This document shows positions 6,025 through 7,883 of a stretch of DNA of 7,883 nucleotides, piece by piece. Numbering within the stretch: the first letter of the stretch is position 1; each line of letters begins with the position of its first letter. Both the position numbers and the translations under genes were made by a program. Origin of the DNA: Deltaproteobacteria bacterium (GTDB taxonomy: Bacteria > UBA10199 > SPLOWO2-01-44-7); assembly GCA_030688705.1 (NCBI GenBank), contig JAUYJH010000079.1:1-7883 (forward strand). Direction: 5' to 3'. The notes under the pieces were generated by a model. It made no database searches. It was not told where the DNA came from and saw only the letters and a list, made by a program, of their open reading frames with translations.

Positions 6025-6054
6025 CATTTACCAATTCGCGCGAATTGGTAAATG
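6025..6054. repeat. Perfect 30-bp palindrome between the rib operon and the kinase cluster
   Basis: CATTTACCAATTCGC (6025-6039) meets its exact reverse complement (6040-6054) with no spacer. It lies 22 bp after the ribH stop side and just ahead of the proposed -35 box of the kinase promoter. As minus-strand RNA it could fold, but no T-run follows in that direction, so it is a poor intrinsic terminator for the rib operon. On the plus strand a short T-run (6060-6064) follows. It could be an operator, a 3'-end stabiliser or a dispersed palindrome. Confidence 0.8.
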
Positions 6055-6076
6055 GATAATTTTTAAATATAGTGAA

Positions 6077-6535
6077 TTACAAACCCTTTATCAATTTGGC
6101 GCTCTGCAGGGCGGCTTCGGTGGCATTCGCGCCAAAATTAATCCTTACTTTTGCCTGGGCAACGTTCTCGCAAGTCAAAATTCCAAAGCCAACCGGGATG
6201 CCAGAGTCAAGCTGAACGCGCAAAATACCCTCTGAAACAACCTTGGCAACATACTCGAAGTGCGCCGTTTCCCCTCTGATCACCGCGCCCAAGGCCACCA
6301 GGCAATCATATTTTTTGCTCTCCGCCATAGCCTTGAGAATTACCGGTATTTCTATTGACCCCGCCACCATAAAAATTTTGACATTTTCTTCGGGAATATT
6401 ATACTTTGAAGCCTTAGCCAGCGCGGTTTGCAATAACCCGTCGGTTATATCTTTATTAAATTGCGCAACCACGATTCCCAGCCGGTAACCTGAAGCGTCA
6501 AAGTCCTTAAAAATGCCGTTATTTGTGTTTTGCAT
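6077..6535 (-). CDS. ribH: 6,7-dimethyl-8-ribityllumazine synthase
   Basis: This 152-residue protein has the usual length for lumazine synthase. The enzyme condenses 5-amino-6-ribitylaminouracil with 3,4-dihydroxy-2-butanone 4-phosphate, the penultimate step of riboflavin synthesis, in an icosahedral or pentameric cytosolic assembly. The family motifs are present: GIVVAQFNKDIT near the N-terminus, VAGSIEIPVILKAMA (substrate loop), CLVALGAVIRGETAHFEYV with the catalytic His after GET, and SGIPVGFGILTCEN. The C-terminal part reads NFGANATEAALQSAKLI where GNKG is more usual. The gene overlaps the ribE 3' end by 17 nt and lacks a clear Shine-Dalgarno, so translational coupling is likely. It is last in the rib operon. 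Confidence 0.95.
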   Translation of the reverse strand: MQNTNNGIFKDFDASGYRLGIVVAQFNKDITDGLLQTALAKASKYNIPEENVKIFMVAGSIEIPVILKAMAESKKYDCLVALGAVIRGETAHFEYVAKVVSEGILRVQLDSGIPVGFGILTCENVAQAKVRINFGANATEAALQSAKLIKGL

Positions 6536-7109
6536 TTATCAAATTTTTTAAATACTTCGCGATGATGTCAAATTCCAAATTCACGAAATCCCCTTTAATT
6601 TTTTTGCCAAGCGTCGTGTGCGTAATCGTGTAATCGACCAGCGAAACTTCAAACCAGCCGGGGCCGACATTGGTTATCGTAAGGCTGATGCCATCAACAG
6701 CAACGGATCCTTTTTTTGCTACGAGTGTTTGAAATTGCTTCGGAAAACTCATTTTGATGATTTTCGATCGGCCATTGCTTCTTATACCCGCCAATTTTCC
6801 CAAGGTATCCACATGGCCCAAAATTATATGACCGTCGAATCTGTCATTGGCCTTCATCGCGCGCTCAAGGTTAACCATACGAGGCAACACTTTTCCAAAA
6901 CAAGTCTTTGTGAGAGTTTCCGGCATTAGTTCGGTTGTGTATTCTTTGCTTCCAACCTGTCTGACGGTCAAACATACCCCGTCGGTCGAAACTGAATCGC
7001 CCGCGCGCAGTTTCCATGCTTTTGGCTTTTCAACAGCCAAAAGCAACGATCCTGTTCTGCTTTCCGCGCCCTTTATACGCGCTGTGGATTCTATAATTCC
7101 GGTAAACAT
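6519..7109 (-). CDS. ribE: Riboflavin synthase, alpha subunit
   Basis: This 196-residue protein converts two lumazine molecules into riboflavin and the ribityl-diamine precursor. It has the two tandem lumazine-binding barrels typical of the family. The first begins MFTGIIES and includes DGVCLTV, MPETLTKT and VNLERAMK. The second begins near DGHIILGHVD and includes GSVAVDGISLTI and FVNLEFDIIAKYL. Length and the invariant MFTGIIE start agree with full-length enzymes; the family acts as a trimer in the cytosol. The ATG overlaps the ribA 3' end by 19 nt, and ribH starts inside its own 3' end. In some naming schemes this gene is ribC (E. coli). Confidence 0.95.
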   Translation of the reverse strand: MFTGIIESTARIKGAESRTGSLLLAVEKPKAWKLRAGDSVSTDGVCLTVRQVGSKEYTTELMPETLTKTCFGKVLPRMVNLERAMKANDRFDGHIILGHVDTLGKLAGIRSNGRSKIIKMSFPKQFQTLVAKKGSVAVDGISLTITNVGPGWFEVSLVDYTITHTTLGKKIKGDFVNLEFDIIAKYLKNLINAKHK

Positions 7110-7709
7110 AATATATGGTTTAGACGTTGTTTTTTGGTCAGCAGATAATTATAATTGTGCGGGTTCGACCGAACCTGCAAGGGTATCCGTTTCTTTACCA
7201 AAATACCAGCCTGGCGCAAGGATTCAATTTTTCTTGGATTATTTGTCAAAAGATCCACCTCTGAAATTTCAAGATCAGTCAAAATTTCCGCCGCTATTTG
7301 AAAATCCCGTTCGTCGGCGGCAAAACCCAAATGTTCGTTTGCCGAAACCGTATCAAACCCCCGGTCCTGGAGGGCGTAAGCGCGAATTTTATTCGACAGG
7401 CCGATCCCCCGCCCCTCCTGGTCCAGATAAATCACCGCGCCAGAGCCCTTTTGAGAAATTTTCTCCAGTGCCAATGTCAATTGTTCCCGGCAATCGCACC
7501 TCAAGGAGCCAAACACGTCTCCGGTCAGACACCGCGAATGGATCCGGGTCAAAACCGGCGTCTCGGCCCGAATGTCGCCTAACGTCAATGCGATATGTTC
7601 ACCGCGGGGAATATGTTTTGTCTTATAAGCGAATATCTTGAACTTCCCAAACTTGGTTGGGAGGTTCGCTTCTCCCGTGCGGGTAATATTTTTTGAAATT
7701 TTTTGTCAT
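7091..7709 (-). CDS. ribA: GTP cyclohydrolase II, with an apparent one-base frame change near its start
   Basis: The enzyme opens GTP to the first riboflavin precursor. The uninterrupted frame runs from 7705 to 7091. It shows the zinc cysteines in HSRCLTGDVFGSLRCDC, the QEGRGIGL loop (preceded by YLD where YLR is usual), NKIRAYALQDRGFDT, LGFAADERDF and LTNNPRKIESL. Downstream of a TTG at 7588 it codes 165 residues. The conserved N-terminal strand EANLPTKFGKFKIF and GEHIAL lies in the same frame upstream (about 7672-7590), yet no ATG, GTG or TTG opens that stretch. The only good start is ATG 7709, in another frame that stops at 7623. Removing one base near the A6 runs at 7704-7699 or 7694-7689 joins it to the ribA frame and gives about 200 residues, the normal length. 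The RibB domain is absent. The coordinates given include this inferred start. Confidence 0.82.
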
Positions 7710-7710
7710 T

Positions 7711-7739
7711 AAAAAATACCCTGTAATTTTCAGGGCATT
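7711..7739 (-). terminator. Riboswitch-controlled intrinsic terminator ahead of ribA
   Basis: On the minus strand CCCTG (7735-7731) pairs with CAGGG (7723-7719) across a 7-nt A/T loop. The stem extends by G-T, T-A and two A-T pairs, and T6 follows (7716-7711). The outer arm GCCCTGAA (7736-7729) is exactly complementary to TTCAGGGC at the 5' edge of the riboswitch (7865-7858). The AGGG of the 3' arm stands 10 nt before the candidate ribA ATG, so the same hairpin could also hide a ribosome binding site. Confidence 0.85.
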
Positions 7740-7753
7740 AGCAAAAATTCCGC

Positions 7754-7866
7754 CTTCTTTCATCCCGACTGTAACGGTCGGCTCTGGAATTTCGCCAGAT
7801 CGTGTCACCTCATCGGCGACTCGTGGGCTTTAACCACCGGTGGGGACTTAACACCCCGCCCTGAAG
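7754..7866 (-). ncRNA. FMN riboswitch (RFN element)
   Basis: The minus-strand leader fits the RFN consensus almost throughout. P1 is CTTC (7866-7863) with GAAG (7757-7754). Between them are GGGCGGGGTG, CCCCACCGGTGG, AAAGCCCACGAG, a variable arm, GATCTGGCGAAATTCCAG, AGCCGACCGTTACAGTC and GGGATGAAAGAAG. RFN elements bind FMN directly and turn off riboflavin genes. Here it lies directly ahead of a terminator and the ribA-ribE-ribH operon, so FMN excess should stop transcription. The 5' P1 side can pair with the terminator arm instead, giving a plain antitermination scheme. Confidence 0.96.
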
Positions 7867-7871
7867 ACAAA

Positions 7872-7877
7872 CTTATA
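7872..7877 (-). promoter_or_regulatory. -10 box of the rib operon promoter (-35 outside the window)
   Basis: TATAAG on the minus strand (5 of 6 to consensus) lies 5 nt before the first base of riboswitch helix P1, so transcription should start about at the P1 5' edge. The -35 box would lie beyond the right end of the window. Confidence 0.5.
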
Positions 7878-7883
7878 CTATCA

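Noticed and set aside
5974..6027. N-terminal extension of the ATP-grasp kinase to ATG 6027
   Set aside because: It has no ribosome binding site, starts inside a palindrome, runs through the proposed promoter, and family proteins begin right at the strand before GGKGASLGEM.
6847..7641. Long plus-strand open frame of 264 codons
   Set aside because: It runs antisense across ribE and ribA, both unmistakable on the minus strand, and its translation is low-complexity Pro/Arg/Ser with no family resemblance.
7623..7808. 61-codon minus-strand open frame through the riboswitch leader
   Set aside because: Most of it is RFN element and terminator. Only the portion from ATG 7709 may matter, as the out-of-frame start of ribA.
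1..7883. Recoded TGA (Gracilibacteria-type code), CRISPR array, tRNA or rRNA genes
   Set aside because: Several genes end at TGA at the expected family length, and no spaced direct repeats or structured stable RNA other than the riboswitch was seen.

Overview
The window is a gene-dense bacterial segment. All but one of its genes are on the minus strand, with short overlaps and tight spacing. TGA and TAA both act as stops, so the standard bacterial code applies. DUF5674, small split multidomain proteins, a compact rib operon and many lone palindromes suggest a Patescibacteria/CPR (Parcubacteria-like) genome. That is inference from gene content; no phylogenetic marker is present.

Layout, left to right. 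(1) 1-779: a plus-strand histidine phosphatase with a near-consensus promoter, strong Shine-Dalgarno and a terminator hairpin at 746-779 that also works in the opposite direction. (2) 802-841: a perfect 40-bp palindrome in the convergent intergenic gap. (3) 853-6019, minus strand: a cluster resembling a PEP synthase or rifampin phosphotransferase cut into parts. Its transcription order is ATP-grasp kinase (5032-5973), DUF5674 protein (4665-5015), a 101-residue helical unknown (4367-4672), a helical domain plus phosphohistidine swivel domain (2988-4376), a RelE/ribbon-helix-helix toxin-antitoxin pair (2428-2930), a 55-bp relic of a swivel-domain 3' end (2349-2403), and a second helical plus swivel protein (853-2352). 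No PEP/pyruvate TIM barrel is present. (4) 6025-6054: a perfect 30-bp palindrome between the two minus-strand operons. (5) 6077-7883, minus strand: a riboflavin operon ribA-ribE-ribH behind an FMN riboswitch and intrinsic terminator. ribB and ribD are absent from the window.

How the genes may work together. The ATP-grasp protein has all the nucleotide-binding motifs and ends exactly where that domain normally ends. The two swivel proteins carry the phosphoacceptor histidine but no kinase. The economical reading is one shared kinase that phosphorylates the histidine of two alternative carrier/acceptor subunits, whose divergent helical domains would decide the final target. The toxin-antitoxin module sits inside this cluster, next to a relic of a third swivel-domain end. 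The rib operon is a separate FMN-controlled unit. Its first gene has a start problem best explained by a one-base frame change near an A-run just after the initiation codon.
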